From contig NZ_LMOO01000001.1 in NCBI RefSeq assembly GCF_001424195.1, positions 664,569 through 728,568 on the forward strand: a stretch of DNA of 64,000 nucleotides, in the 5' to 3' direction. A program made the position numbers and the translations under genes. The stretch is from Cellulomonas sp. Leaf334. Lineage in GTDB: Bacteria; Actinomycetota; Actinomycetes; Actinomycetales; Cellulomonadaceae. The notes under the pieces were generated by a model. The model did no database searches. It saw only the letters and a list, made by a program, of their open reading frames with translations, and was not told the origin of the DNA. Below are positions 8,198 to 16,998 of this stretch, piece by piece. Every line of letters starts with the position of its first letter. Position 1 is the stretch's first letter.

Positions 8198-10002
8198 CGG
8201 GTGCCCTCCTCCTCGGCGCCCGGGCGGTCGTCGACGATCGTCGCGGACGACTGCTCCGGCTCACCCTTGTCATTGACGACGCGGTCGGCCGCGACCTCGC
8301 TCTCACCGCGGCGGTCCGCCTCCCAGTCCAGCGGACCGGGGTTGGGTTCGACGTGGTCCATGGCGGCGACCTCGGGGTGGTGCAGGTCGAACGCGGGACG
8401 CTCGGACCGGATCCGTGGCAGCGACGTGAAGTTGTGCCGCGGGGGCGGGCAGCTGGTGGCCCACTCGAGCGACGCGCCGTAGCCCCACGGGTCGTCGACG
8501 GTGACCAGGGGTGCGTTGCGCCACGTCGTGTAGACGTTCCAGAGGAACGGCAGCGTCGAGGCGGCGAGGATGACGGCACCGATGGTGGAGAGCTGGTTCA
8601 TCCATGTGAAGCCGTCGTCGGGCGAGTAGTCCGCGTACCGCCGCGGCATGCCCTTGACGCCCAACCAGTGCTGGATGAGGAAGGTGGTGTGGAAGCCGAT
8701 GAACAAGAGCCAGAAGTGGATCTTGCCCAGCTTCTCGTCGAGCATCCGGCCCGTCATCTTGGGCCACCAGAAGTAGAAGCCCGCGAACATCGCGAACACG
8801 ACCGTGCCGAAGACGACGTAGTGGAAGTGCGCGACGACGAAGTAGGAGTCCGACAGGGGGAAGTCGAGCGCCGGGCTGGACAGGATGATGCCCGTCAGGC
8901 CACCGAACAGGAACGTGACGAGGAAGCCGATCGTCCAGAGCATCGGCGTCTCGAAGGTGAGCTTGCCGCGCCACATCGTGCCGATCCAGTTGAAGAACTT
9001 CACACCGGTCGGGACGGCGATGAGCATCGTCATGAACGCGAAGAACGGCAGGAGCACGGCGCCGGTGACGTACATGTGGTGCGCCCACACGGTCACGGAC
9101 AGCGCGGCGATCGCGATCGTCGCGTAGACCAGGCCCTTGTACCCGAAGATCGGCTTGCGGCTGAAGACCGGAAGGATCTCCGTGATGATGCCGAAGAACG
9201 GCAGCGCGATGATGTAGACCTCGGGGTGACCGAAGAACCAGAACAGGTGCTGCCACAGGATGGCTCCCCCGTTCTCGGGGTTGAACACCTGGGCTCCGAG
9301 GCGCCGGTCCGCACCGAGCGCGAACAGCGCGGCGGCCAGCGGCGGGAACGCCATGAGCACCAGCAGCGACGTCACCAGGGTGTTCCAGGTGAAGATCGGC
9401 ATCCGGAACATCGTCATGCCGGGCGCACGCATGGTGACGATCGTGGTGATGAAGTTGACGGCACCGAGGATGGTGCCGAAGCCGGCGAGCGCGAGCCCGA
9501 AGACCCACAGGTCACCACCGACACCCGGCGAGTACACGGTGTTCGACAGGGGCGCGTACGCGAACCAGCCGAACGACGCGGCACCCTGCGGCGTGAAGAA
9601 GCCGGCCCCCGCGATCGAGCCGCCGAAGAAGAACATCCAGTACGCCAGCATGTTCAACCGCGGGAACGCCACGTCGGGCGCGCCGATCTGCAGCGGCATG
9701 ATCACGTTGGCGAACCCGGCGAACAGCGGCGTCGCGAACAGCAGCAGCATGATCGTGCCGTGCATCGTGAACGCCTGGTTGTACTGCTCACGCGACTGGA
9801 AGACGTCCATGCCCGGCGCGAAGAGCTCGGCGCGGATGAGCAGCGCCAGGATGCCGCCGATGGCGAACCAGACGAACGACGTGATCAGGTACAGGTAGCC
9901 GATCGTCTTGTGGTCGGTCGAGGTGATCCACTTGATCACCGTGCGCCCGAGGGTCTGACGCGAGGGCGCCAGGCCGGGGATGTGCTCCGCGACGGCGGCC
10001 AT
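8194..10002 (-). CDS. ctaD: Cytochrome c oxidase subunit I
   Basis: The catalytic heme-copper subunit that reduces oxygen to water and pumps protons; 602 aa with twelve expected helices. Signature residues are present: the heme a ligand in [10 protein letters not shown], the CuB and active-site tyrosine segment HPEVYI, the HHMYVTG pair, and [10 protein letters not shown] with the heme a3/a ligands. After the last helix comes a hydrophilic tail of some 90 residues ([15 protein letters not shown] onward), usual in actinobacteria. Its ATG at 10002 shares one base with the ctaC stop (TGATG). It forms the aa3 enzyme with ctaC, ctaF and the distant ctaE. Confidence 0.97.
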   Translation of the reverse strand: MAAVAEHIPGLAPSRQTLGRTVIKWITSTDHKTIGYLYLITSFVWFAIGGILALLIRAELFAPGMDVFQSREQYNQAFTMHGTIMLLLFATPLFAGFANVIMPLQIGAPDVAFPRLNMLAYWMFFFGGSIAGAGFFTPQGAASFGWFAYAPLSNTVYSPGVGGDLWVFGLALAGFGTILGAVNFITTIVTMRAPGMTMFRMPIFTWNTLVTSLLVLMAFPPLAAALFALGADRRLGAQVFNPENGGAILWQHLFWFFGHPEVYIIALPFFGIITEILPVFSRKPIFGYKGLVYATIAIAALSVTVWAHHMYVTGAVLLPFFAFMTMLIAVPTGVKFFNWIGTMWRGKLTFETPMLWTIGFLVTFLFGGLTGIILSSPALDFPLSDSYFVVAHFHYVVFGTVVFAMFAGFYFWWPKMTGRMLDEKLGKIHFWLLFIGFHTTFLIQHWLGVKGMPRRYADYSPDDGFTWMNQLSTIGAVILAASTLPFLWNVYTTWRNAPLVTVDDPWGYGASLEWATSCPPPRHNFTSLPRIRSERPAFDLHHPEVAAMDHVEPNPGPLDWEADRRGESEVAADRVVNDKGEPEQSSATIVDDRPGAEEEGTR

Positions 10003-10883
10003 CAGTTCTCACCCTCCTGCGGAGTGCTGTCCAGGTCCTGCTGGCGGCTGTACTCGAGACCGAGCGAGCCTTCCTGACCCTTGGCCTTCAGCTCCTCGAT
10101 GTGCGCGTCGTACTCCTCGCGCGAGACCACCTTGACGTTGAAGAGCATCGACGAGTGGTACTCGCCGCAGAGCTCGGCGCACTTGCCCAGGTACTCGCCC
10201 TCCTCGGTCGGAGTCACCTGGAACGTGTTCGTCTTGCCCGGGATCATGTCCATCTTGAAGAGGAACGCGGGGACCCAGAACGAGTGGATGACGTCGCGGG
10301 AGTCGAGCGTGAACTCGACCCGCTCGTCCACCGGCAGGTACAGGGTGACCTGGTCGCGGAGCACGCCGGTCCCGGCGGAGCCGACGTCCTGCGCGTGCTG
10401 ACCGGTGTCGTACGCGTCGTCGTCGAGGTAGTTGAAGTCCCAGCTCCACTGCTTGCCGATGACCTGCACGTGGACGTCCGCCTCGGCGTCGGTGGCGACG
10501 ATCGCGGAGGTGTCACGGTTGGTGTAGTAGAAGAGCACCCCGACCATGATGATCGGCAGGATCACGTACATGACCTCGAGCGGCACGTGGTACCGCAGCT
10601 GCACGGGGAGGGTGTCGTCACCCTTGCGCTTCCGGTAGACGGCGACGCACCACAGGATCAGGCCCCAGGTGATGAGGCCGACGATGAGCGCGGCGATCCA
10701 GGAGCCGACCCACAGGTTGGTGATGCGACCTGTCTGGTCGGTGATCTCGGCGTCGGAGTTGCCGGGGAGCCAGCCGCGCTGCACCTCGGCGGAACAACCG
10801 CTGAGTGCGACGGCGACGACGCCAAGCAGACCGGCCAGCAACGCGGCTGGTCGCCGCGTGCGACGGGGGGTGTCCGGGTGCAA
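10002..10883 (-). CDS. ctaC: Cytochrome c oxidase subunit II
   Basis: Membrane-anchored CuA subunit that accepts electrons from QcrC; 293 aa. It is a predicted lipoprotein: the signal segment ends in LSGC (about residue 30), followed by two helices (about residues 58-80 and 103-125) and a cupredoxin domain. CuA ligands are visible in [12 protein letters not shown] plus the upstream SFWVPAF histidine region. The best-supported start is a TTG at 10883, preceded by GAGAGG, giving the canonical lipoprotein signal; no ATG or GTG fits as well. TTG starts are rare in this window. It leads ctaC-ctaD-ctaF. A likely -10 TAGGCT lies at 10967-10972 (minus strand), implying an untranslated leader of roughly 75 nt. 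Confidence 0.94.
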   Translation of the reverse strand: MHPDTPRRTRRPAALLAGLLGVVAVALSGCSAEVQRGWLPGNSDAEITDQTGRITNLWVGSWIAALIVGLITWGLILWCVAVYRKRKGDDTLPVQLRYHVPLEVMYVILPIIMVGVLFYYTNRDTSAIVATDAEADVHVQVIGKQWSWDFNYLDDDAYDTGQHAQDVGSAGTGVLRDQVTLYLPVDERVEFTLDSRDVIHSFWVPAFLFKMDMIPGKTNTFQVTPTEEGEYLGKCAELCGEYHSSMLFNVKVVSREEYDAHIEELKAKGQEGSLGLEYSRQQDLDSTPQEGEN

Positions 10884-10966
10884 CGGGGGGACCTCTCACT
10901 CGCGTCCCGTCGACACCCCTGCATTGCGGAAGGGCACCGTGCGGGACCTTCGTCCTCGACCTGTGC

Positions 10967-10972
10967 AGCCTA
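10967..10972 (-). promoter_or_regulatory. Candidate ctaC -10 hexamer
   Basis: TAGGCT on the minus strand matches TANNNT and would give a leader of about 75 nt before the TTG start. There is no recognisable -35. Confidence 0.35.
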
Positions 10973-10993
10973 GCGCGCCGTCCAGATCCTTTC

Positions 10994-11030
10994 GTGCTGA
11001 CGACACCCGTTGACGACACCGTGTCAGCAC
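10994..11030. promoter_or_regulatory. Inverted repeat between ctaC and the NifS-like gene
   Basis: GTGCTGAC (10994-11001) and GTCAGCAC (11023-11030) form an 8-bp inverted repeat separated by 21 nt, and a TTGACG -35-like sequence lies between them. It may be an operator shared by the divergent genes; no family is assigned. Confidence 0.35.
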
Positions 11031-11117
11031 CATCACACCGCGCCGCCTTCACGAGACCCGACGTCCGTCCCGGCGCCGATCCCGGTGGTCCCGCGCCTGG
11101 TCGCGGCTCTGCGGGGT

Positions 11118-11123
11118 TACGGT
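11118..11123 (+). promoter_or_regulatory. -10 hexamer of the NifS-like gene (leaderless)
   Basis: TACGGT followed by 6 nt and then GTG 11130 is the TANNNT-spacer-start layout of a leaderless transcript. It favours GTG 11130 over the upstream in-frame ATG 11010. Confidence 0.6.
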
Positions 11124-11129
11124 GCCCCC

Positions 11130-12323
11130 GTGAGCAGCCCGTCCGACCGCGACCGCGCCGACAGCTCGGCAGCACCTCCTGTGACGCACGCCACTGCCCG
11201 CCGGGTCGTCCTCGACGCCGGCGGCCGGGCTCCCCTCCTGCCCGAGGCACGCACGGCGTTCCTCGAGGCCCTCGACCAGGGCTGGGCCGACCCTCGGCGC
11301 CTGCACGCCGAGGGCAGGCGGGCGCGGATGCTGCTCGACGGTGCGCGCGAGGCGATCGCCGCGTCTGTGGGTGCGCGGACGCCCGAGGTCGACCTGGCCC
11401 CGTCGCACACCGCCGCGCTGCACGGTGCCGTCCGGTCGGTCGCCCGGGGGCGTCGCCGGGTCGGCCCGCAGGTCGTCGTCGGTGCCGTCGAGCGCGCCGC
11501 GGTGCTGAACGCGGCGGACTTCGCCGGGGACCGCGCCACCGTCCCGGTCGACCGCTACGGGCGGGTGGATCCCGAGGAGTTCGCGGCCGCGCTCGCTCGT
11601 CCGGGCGTCGCGCTCGCCGCGCTGCAGCACGCCAACGGTGAGGTGGGCACCCTGCAACCCGTCGGGGCAGTGCACCCCGCGGCCCGGGCGGCGGGCGTCC
11701 CGCTGCTGGTCGACGCGGGCGCGAGCCTCGGCCACGTCGACGTCGGTGACGACTGGGACCTGCTCGCGGCAGACGCCGGCGACTGGGGCGGACCCGGTGG
11801 TCTCGGGGTCCTCGTGTCGAGGTCCGGGGTCCGTCGCTCCCCCGACTGGCCGGAGGACGAGGACCGGTGGTTCCCGGGCGGGGTCGGCGTGCCCGCGGCA
11901 CTGGCCGCGGCGGTCGCGCTCCAGGTGGCGGTCTCGACCAGGAGCGCGGACGACGCCTCCCGTCGCCGGCTCGTCGACACCGTCCGCACGCGGGTCGTCG
12001 CCGACGTGCCGGACGTCGACGTGGTCGGTCACCCCGTCGAGCGACTCCCCCACGTGCTGACGTTCTCGTGCCTGTACGTCGAGGGCGAGGCGCTCCTGGC
12101 GGCGCTGGACGCGCGCGGCTTCGCGGTCGGCTCCGGGTCCGCCTGCACGTCGAGCGCACTGGAGCCGAGCCACGTGCTGGCCGCGATGGGAGCGCTGACG
12201 CACGGCAACGTCCGCCTGGCGCTCCCGCGCGGGACGACCGCACAGGATGTCGACCGCTTCCTGGCCGAGCTGCCCGGCATCGTCGCGGGCGTCCGGCAGG
12301 CGTGGGGGGTCGGCGGGCTGTGA
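11130..12323 (+). CDS. Cysteine desulfurase-like protein lacking the PLP lysine
   Basis: A 397-aa fold-type I, class V aminotransferase/NifS-like protein. It keeps VDAGASLGHVDV, with the pyridine-nitrogen aspartate at about residue 195, and the persulfide loop GSGSACTSS with cysteine near residue 339. At the place where IscS/NifS has the HK-x-YGPKG motif, this protein reads GDWGGPGGLG, so the Schiff-base lysine is aspartate (about residue 218). The PLP-stacking histidine (EHxA in IscS) is arginine (VERAAV, residue 122). It therefore probably does not do normal PLP chemistry. The start is GTG 11130 on the basis of TACGGT 6 nt upstream. It is coupled (GTGA overlap) to a TusA-like gene, suggesting a role in sulfur relay. 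The function is inferred and not known. Confidence 0.8.
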   Translation: MSSPSDRDRADSSAAPPVTHATARRVVLDAGGRAPLLPEARTAFLEALDQGWADPRRLHAEGRRARMLLDGAREAIAASVGARTPEVDLAPSHTAALHGAVRSVARGRRRVGPQVVVGAVERAAVLNAADFAGDRATVPVDRYGRVDPEEFAAALARPGVALAALQHANGEVGTLQPVGAVHPAARAAGVPLLVDAGASLGHVDVGDDWDLLAADAGDWGGPGGLGVLVSRSGVRRSPDWPEDEDRWFPGGVGVPAALAAAVALQVAVSTRSADDASRRRLVDTVRTRVVADVPDVDVVGHPVERLPHVLTFSCLYVEGEALLAALDARGFAVGSGSACTSSALEPSHVLAAMGALTHGNVRLALPRGTTAQDVDRFLAELPGIVAGVRQAWGVGGL

Positions 12324-12541
12324 CGACCGTCGACGCGCGGGGCCTGCGCTGCCCGGCACCGGTGATCCGCCTCGCCCGGGCCGCCGCCGACGCGCCGCCC
12401 GGGACGGAGCTCACCGTGCTCGCCACCGACCCGGCTGCCGTGCACGACGTACCCGCGTGGGCACGCATGCGCGGTCACGAGATGGTCGGCGCGACCGAGC
12501 AGGACGGCGTGCACTCCCTCACCGTGCGGACGCACCCATGA
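12320..12541 (+). CDS. TusA-like sulfur-carrier protein
   Basis: A 73-aa protein of the TusA/YeeD/SirA family with the signature DARGLRCPAPVIRL, in which the single cysteine carries persulfide sulfur in characterised members. A DPAAVHDVPAWARMRGHE segment follows, also standard for the family. The GTG start at 12320 overlaps the stop of the NifS-like gene by 4 nt, so the two are made together and probably act together. The pairing of a sulfur carrier with a desulfurase-like protein missing its PLP lysine is the odd feature. A hairpin at 12541-12577 follows immediately. Confidence 0.88.
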   Translation: MTTVDARGLRCPAPVIRLARAAADAPPGTELTVLATDPAAVHDVPAWARMRGHEMVGATEQDGVHSLTVRTHP

Positions 12542-12577
12542 CGACGGCCCGGTCCCCGAGGGAGACCGGGCCGTCGT
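12541..12577. terminator. Bidirectional hairpin between tusA-like gene and erpA
   Basis: A 14-bp perfect stem, ACGACGGCCCGGTC with its complement, and a 9-nt loop between convergent genes. The core of this stem recurs in the hairpin after sucB (30538-30579). Confidence 0.75.
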
Positions 12578-12585
12578 GGCTCAGA

Positions 12586-12948
12586 TCAGCTGAACGAGCC
12601 GCCGCACGCGCACGCGCTGCCCGCGTTCGGGTTGTCGATGGTGAAGCCCTGCTTCTCGATCGAGTCGGCGAAGTCGATCGTCGCGCCGTCGAGGTACGGC
12701 ACGCTCATGCGGTCCACGACGACCTCGACACCGTCGTAGTCCTTGACGACGTCGCCGTCGAGGACCCGCTCGTCGAAGTAGAGCTGGTAGATCAGGCCGG
12801 AGCAGCCACCGGGCTGGACGGCGACCCGCAGACGGAGGTCGTCGCGGCCCTCCTGCTCGAGCAGGCTGCGGACCTTCGACGCGGCGAAGTCGGTGAGGAG
12901 GACGCCGTGCGTCTCGGTCGCGTTCTGCGTCGCGGTGGTCTCGCTCAT
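12586..12948 (-). CDS. erpA: A-type iron-sulfur carrier (HesB/IscA/ErpA family)
   Basis: A 120-aa A-type carrier that delivers Fe-S clusters to target enzymes. The three conserved cysteines are present: one in PGGCSG (middle) and two in the C-terminal ACACGGSF. The start at ATG 12948 follows a strong AGGAGAG site about 5 nt upstream, so this gene has a conventional leader. Candidate clients in the window include LipA (two 4Fe-4S clusters), NadA (4Fe-4S) and QcrA. The erpA symbol is by family; discrimination from iscA needs phylogeny. Confidence 0.9.
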   Translation of the reverse strand: MSETTATQNATETHGVLLTDFAASKVRSLLEQEGRDDLRLRVAVQPGGCSGLIYQLYFDERVLDGDVVKDYDGVEVVVDRMSVPYLDGATIDFADSIEKQGFTIDNPNAGSACACGGSFS

Positions 12949-13060
12949 GGGTCTCTCCTGGGTGCTCGCTGGACAGCAGATCTGGTGCGTCAACCTCGGC
13001 AACAGCACCGAACGCGAGGTTGTTCCCGTCCAGGGTACGACCCCGACGCCGGACTTCCGC

Positions 13061-14242
13061 TCAACGTGACCAGGTTCTCGCCACGCGGGTGACGCGCGCG
13101 GCGAGGGTCTGCCCGGGCGCGGCGAGCGCGGCGGCCACCTGCTCCGGGTTCTCACCGACCGCGTAGGCGGCCGTGATCCCCGCGGCGGACAGCTCGCGAC
13201 GGCCGACCAGCACCTCCCCCGCGACGACCACGGTGGGGACCGCGTGGGCGAGCGCGCGCGACGCCACCTCGGAGACGACCTTCCCGTGCAGCGACTGCCA
13301 GTCGAACCGGCCCTCACCGGTGACGACGACGTCGTGGTCGCCGATGAGGTCGCCCAGCCCGACGGCGTCCGCGACGAACACCGAGCCCGGCACGAGCCGA
13401 GCGCCGAGCAGGGCGAGCCCGAAGCCCAGCCCGCCGGCCGCACCGGCCCCGGGCGCGGCGGTGAGCCGCGACGCCGTCGACGACGGTCGCGCGCCGGCGA
13501 GCAGGTCCGGGCGCACCGTGTCACCGAGCGCCGCCGTGGCGGCGTGCGCGAAGTGGCCGAGCGCCCGCTCCAGGTCCTGCGCCTGCTCGGGCGTCGCTCC
13601 CTTCTGCGCGGCGAACCCGGCGCTCGCGCCGTGCAGGCCCAGCAGCGGGACGTCGACATCGGTCGCGACGACGAGCTCGACGCCGCGCAGGCGGTCCCGC
13701 AGCTCCCGCAGGCCGCTGAGGTCGTCGGCAGTCACGTCTCCGAGCGTCCCGCCGCCGGCGGCGAGGACGTCCGCCGGTCCCGGCAGCCCGAGAGCCCGGG
13801 CCAGACCGACCAGGGCGCCCGCGCCGGCGTCGTTCGTCGCCGAGCCACCCAGCCCGACGACGACCCGTCGAGCGCCCGACCCCAGGGCGGCGGCGAGCAG
13901 CTCGCCCACCCCTCGGCTCGTCGTGCGGGTCGGATCGCGCAGCCCCTCCGGCACCAGCGGGAGGCCGACGGCCTGCGCCGACTCGACGTACGCGGTCGTC
14001 CCGACGAGCAGGACCACGGCGGGTACGGGCGTCCCGACGGGCGACGCGACGGTCACAGGGAGCAGCTCGCCGCCGAGCGCCGACTGCAGCGTGGCGACGA
14101 AGCCGGGGCCGCCGTCCGAGAGCGGGCACTCGGTCACGTCGTCGTGCGGAACGGTCGTCCGCCAGGCTCCGGCGATGGTCTCGGCGGCCTCGGCGGCCGT
14201 CAGGCTCGAGCCGAAGCTGTCGGGGGCGATGAGCACGCGCAC
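13061..14242 (-). CDS. Glycerate kinase (GlxK/GarK family)
   Basis: Phosphorylates D-glycerate to phosphoglycerate; 393 aa, the usual length for the GckA/GlxK-type family. Diagnostic motifs include IAPDSFGSSLTAAEAA at the N terminus, CPLSDGGPG, VGLGGSATNDAGAG, and VVTGEGRFDWQSLHGK near the C terminus. The start is GTG 14242; upstream at 6 nt is CACGAT, a weak leaderless -10 (A in position 2, T in position 6). It is divergent from nadA, with only 63 nt between starts. No glyoxylate or glycerate pathway partner is adjacent, and the neighbour conservation is the general actinobacterial backbone. Confidence 0.93.
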   Translation of the reverse strand: MRVLIAPDSFGSSLTAAEAAETIAGAWRTTVPHDDVTECPLSDGGPGFVATLQSALGGELLPVTVASPVGTPVPAVVLLVGTTAYVESAQAVGLPLVPEGLRDPTRTTSRGVGELLAAALGSGARRVVVGLGGSATNDAGAGALVGLARALGLPGPADVLAAGGGTLGDVTADDLSGLRELRDRLRGVELVVATDVDVPLLGLHGASAGFAAQKGATPEQAQDLERALGHFAHAATAALGDTVRPDLLAGARPSSTASRLTAAPGAGAAGGLGFGLALLGARLVPGSVFVADAVGLGDLIGDHDVVVTGEGRFDWQSLHGKVVSEVASRALAHAVPTVVVAGEVLVGRRELSAAGITAAYAVGENPEQVAAALAAPGQTLAARVTRVARTWSR

Positions 14243-14305
14243 GGCCGCATCGTGGCACGGTCTCGCGCCGAGATCGTGCAGCCGCCCGTGTGCGAGGATC
14301 GCCGC

Positions 14306-15496
14306 GTGAGCACGAGCACCTTCTCCGAGCCTGCCCCGTCGGCACTCCTGCTGCTGGGCCGCGGTGTCGACCTGGCCTCCGAGCGCGGCGTCGAGTGCGT
14401 GGGCGGCCTTCCCGCCCCGAGCGACCCGGACCTCGTCGAGCGCGCCCGCGCTGCCCGTGCCGCCCTCGGTTCCCGCGCGTTCGTGCTGGGCCACCACTAC
14501 CAGCGCGACGAGGTCATCGAGTTCGCCGACGTCACCGGCGACTCGTTCAAGCTCGCACGCGAGGCGGCTGCCCGGCCCGAGGCCGAGTTCATCATCTTCT
14601 GCGGCGTGCACTTCATGGCCGAGTCCGCCGACATCCTCACCTCCGACCAGCAGCAGGTGATCCTGCCGGACCTCGCCGCGGGCTGCTCGATGGCGGACAT
14701 GGCGGCGATCGACCAGGTCGAGGACGCGTGGGACGTGCTGGCCGACGCCGGTGTCGCGGAGTCGACCGTGCCCGTGACGTACATGAACTCGGCGGCGTCG
14801 ATCAAGGCGTTCACCGGCCGGCACGGCGGCACCATCTGCACGTCGTCCAACGCGCACGTCGCGCTGCGGTGGGCCTTCGACAAGGTGGGCGGCCTCGGCG
14901 GCACCGGCAAGGTCCTCTTCATGCCGGACCAGCACCTGGGCCGCAACACCGCCGTCCAGCAGCTCGGCCTGTCGCTCGACGAGTGCGTCGTGTTCGACCC
15001 GCGCAAGCCCGGTGGCGGCCTGACCGTCGAGCAGCTGCGCGACGCGCGCATGATCCTGTGGCGCGGCCACTGCTCGGTGCACGGCCGGTTCTCGGTCCGG
15101 AACGTGACCGACATCCGCGCGGCGGTCCCCGACGTGACCGTGATCGTGCACCCGGAGTGCCAGCACGAGGTGGTCCTCGCGGCCGACCTCGTGGGCTCGA
15201 CGGAGTACATCGTCAAGGCGCTCGACGCCGCGGCTCCGGGCAGCTCCTGGGCCGTCGGCACCGAGCTCAACCTGGTCCGCCGGCTCGCGGCCGCGCACCC
15301 GGACAAGAACATCCACTACCTCGACTCGACGGTGTGCTTCTGCTCGACCATGAACCGCATCGACCTGCCGCACCTGGTGTGGGCGATGGAGTCCCTGGTG
15401 GCGGGGCGGCCGGTGAACCGGATCGTCGTGGACGCGGACGACGCCCACTGGGCGCGCGTGGCGCTCGACCAGATGCTCGCCCTGCCGGGGTACTGA
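14306..15496 (+). CDS. nadA: Quinolinate synthase NadA
   Basis: Condenses iminoaspartate with dihydroxyacetone phosphate to quinolinate, an NAD precursor. The 396-aa protein carries three cysteines for the 4Fe-4S cluster: FCGVHFMAES, HPECQHEV and VCFCSTM. GHHYQRDEV, the HYQ motif of NadA, lies near residue 70. The start is GTG 14306, with GAGGAT 6 nt upstream (A at position 2, T at 6), compatible with leaderless initiation. nadB and nadC, often found with nadA, are absent here; the next gene starts 3 nt after the stop. NadE at 59 kb uses the end product of this pathway. Confidence 0.95.
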   Translation: MSTSTFSEPAPSALLLLGRGVDLASERGVECVGGLPAPSDPDLVERARAARAALGSRAFVLGHHYQRDEVIEFADVTGDSFKLAREAAARPEAEFIIFCGVHFMAESADILTSDQQQVILPDLAAGCSMADMAAIDQVEDAWDVLADAGVAESTVPVTYMNSAASIKAFTGRHGGTICTSSNAHVALRWAFDKVGGLGGTGKVLFMPDQHLGRNTAVQQLGLSLDECVVFDPRKPGGGLTVEQLRDARMILWRGHCSVHGRFSVRNVTDIRAAVPDVTVIVHPECQHEVVLAADLVGSTEYIVKALDAAAPGSSWAVGTELNLVRRLAAAHPDKNIHYLDSTVCFCSTMNRIDLPHLVWAMESLVAGRPVNRIVVDADDAHWARVALDQMLALPGY

Positions 15497-15498
15497 TC

Positions 15499-16098
15499 GT
15501 GCCGACGGGACACCACCTGCGGGTGGGAATTTTCGTGTTCGACGACGCCGAGGAGCTCGACGTCGTCGGCCCGTACGAGGTGCTCGCCTACTGGGCACGG
15601 CACTCGGAGCTGCGGCCCGAGGTGGTGACCTTCTCGCTCGACGGCAGCGGGATCCGCTGCGCCAAGGGACTGCGGCTGGTCCCCGATCTGGCCGCGGACG
15701 ATGCCGGTCCGCTGCACGTGCTGGTCTACCCGGGCGGGTTCGGCACCCGCGCGCTCCTGCGCGACCCGGCCCACCTGGAGTGGGTCCGCCGGATGCGGGC
15801 GTCGACGCCGCTCCTGACCAGCGTCTGCACGGGAGCGCTGGTGTACGCCGCGGCAGGTCTGCTGTCCGGTCGTCCGGCGACCACCCACTGGCAGGCCTTC
15901 GACGAGCTGGCCGTGCTGGACCCGAGCGTCCTGGCGGACACCGAGGCACGGTTCGTCGACGACGGCGACATCGTCACCTCGGCCGGGGTCTCCGCGGGGA
16001 TCGACATGGCCCTGCACCTGGTCGCCCGGCTGGAGTCCGTCGACGCGGCCCGCGCGGTGCGCCGCGGGATCCAGTACGACCCCGAGCCGCCCGTATGA
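15499..16098 (+). CDS. DJ-1/PfpI-family protein
   Basis: A 199-aa class I glutamine amidotransferase-like protein of the DJ-1/PfpI superfamily, close to the N-terminal domain of GlxA-type AraC regulators but without the DNA-binding part. The nucleophile elbow with cysteine is SVCTGALVYAAAG (about residue 113); YPGGFGTRALL and ITSAGVSAGIDMAL are family motifs. Such stand-alone proteins are often annotated as isonitrile hydratase-like or chaperone-like, but the substrate is unknown. It starts at GTG 15499, 2 nt after the nadA stop, and its stop overlaps the following ABM gene by 4 nt. Confidence 0.85.
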   Translation: MPTGHHLRVGIFVFDDAEELDVVGPYEVLAYWARHSELRPEVVTFSLDGSGIRCAKGLRLVPDLAADDAGPLHVLVYPGGFGTRALLRDPAHLEWVRRMRASTPLLTSVCTGALVYAAAGLLSGRPATTHWQAFDELAVLDPSVLADTEARFVDDGDIVTSAGVSAGIDMALHLVARLESVDAARAVRRGIQYDPEPPV

Positions 16099-16424
16099 CG
16101 GGGCTGCTCGACGCCCCGGTGCTCGAGCACGCCCTCCTGCCGGTGCGCGCGGGCGAGCAGGACGCGTTCGAGGCGGCGATGACCGAGGCGGTCCCGCTCG
16201 TGTCCAGCATCCCCGGCTTCCGCGGCATCCGCGTCTCGCGGGGCGTCGAGCAGCCGGGGACGTACCTGCTGCTGATCGGGTGGGACTCGGTCGAGGCGCA
16301 CGAGGTCGGCTTCCGCGGGTCGCCGCAGTACGTGCGGTGGCGCGAGCTCCTGCACCACTTCTACGAGCCGTTCCCGGTGGTCGAGCACTTCGTCCCGGTT
16401 CCGGTCGAACCTACTCGCGAGTAA
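16095..16424 (+). CDS. Antibiotic biosynthesis monooxygenase (ABM)-domain protein
   Basis: A 109-aa ferredoxin-like ABM-domain protein. The pattern VRAGEQDAFEAAM, SSIPGFRGIRVSRGVEQPGTYLLLIGWDSVEAH, FRGSPQYVRWRELL is the classic ABM sequence (first-half helix, central IPGF turn, C-terminal helix). These proteins act as small oxygenases or heme/quinone handling proteins, and many are uncharacterised. The ATG at 16095 overlaps the DJ-1-like stop (ATGA), so the two genes form a coupled pair downstream of nadA. Its stop codon TAA forms the start of the TAACAT -10 hexamer of the next gene. Confidence 0.85.
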   Translation: MTGLLDAPVLEHALLPVRAGEQDAFEAAMTEAVPLVSSIPGFRGIRVSRGVEQPGTYLLLIGWDSVEAHEVGFRGSPQYVRWRELLHHFYEPFPVVEHFVPVPVEPTRE

Positions 16425-16427
16425 CAT
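16422..16427 (+). promoter_or_regulatory. -10 hexamer of the thioesterase gene (leaderless)
   Basis: TAACAT with a 7-nt spacer to ATG 16435. The hexamer includes the TAA stop codon of the upstream ABM gene. Confidence 0.6.
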
Positions 16428-16434
16428 CGCGGGA

Positions 16435-16977
16435 ATGACCCGGATGATCCAGCTCGCGCTGGCGACCACCCGTCCCCGCCGTGCCGTCCCCGGCCGGGGG
16501 GTGCTCGACCCGTCGGTCACGCAGCTGCGGGTGCGCATCGGCGACCTGGACTTCTACCGCCACGTGAACAACGGCGTGTACCTGCAGATGATGGACGTCG
16601 CTCGGAGCAACTACCTCGCGGACCTCGGGGCGTTCGAGCTGCTGAACGAGCGTGGCTGGTACCCGGTCGTCGCCTCGTCGACCATGTCGTACCGCCGCTC
16701 GTTGACCCTCGGCCAGCGGTTCGAGATCACCACCCGACTGCTCGGCTGGGACCCTCGCTGCGCGTACCTCGAGCAGGTCTTCACACGCGCCGGTGAGCAC
16801 GTCGCCCGCGGGGTCATCGCCGGCCGGTTCCTCAGCCGCGACGGTGCGCGCGTACCCGCCCCGGACGTCATCGACCTGCTCGGGACACACGACGGCCCGT
16901 CGCCCGAGCTCCCCGCCGAGGTCATCGCCTGGGCCGAGGCGGTCGGGGTGGCGCACCGGGAGCAGCCCGCCGGCTGA
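16435..16977 (+). CDS. Hotdog-fold acyl-CoA thioesterase-like protein
   Basis: A 180-aa 4HBT/THEM6-like hotdog protein. The diagnostic segment is VRIGDLDFYRHVNNGVYLQM, the (D)-x-x-x-H-x-N-N-x-x-Y motif of acyl-CoA thioesterases, followed by SSTMSYRRSL and CAYLEQVF. It probably hydrolyses an acyl-CoA; the substrate cannot be predicted. The start at ATG 16435 fits a leaderless transcript from TAACAT. It lies 10 nt downstream of the ABM gene but has its own -10, so it may be expressed independently of the nadA unit. Confidence 0.85.
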   Translation: MTRMIQLALATTRPRRAVPGRGVLDPSVTQLRVRIGDLDFYRHVNNGVYLQMMDVARSNYLADLGAFELLNERGWYPVVASSTMSYRRSLTLGQRFEITTRLLGWDPRCAYLEQVFTRAGEHVARGVIAGRFLSRDGARVPAPDVIDLLGTHDGPSPELPAEVIAWAEAVGVAHREQPAG

Positions 16978-16998
16978 GACGCCTGGTTGGATGAGGGG

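Noticed and set aside
13061..15949. 962-codon minus-strand frame
   Set aside because: Glycerate kinase occupies 13061-14242; the upstream extension is antisense to nadA and the DJ-1 gene, with Arg/Pro-rich shadow sequence.
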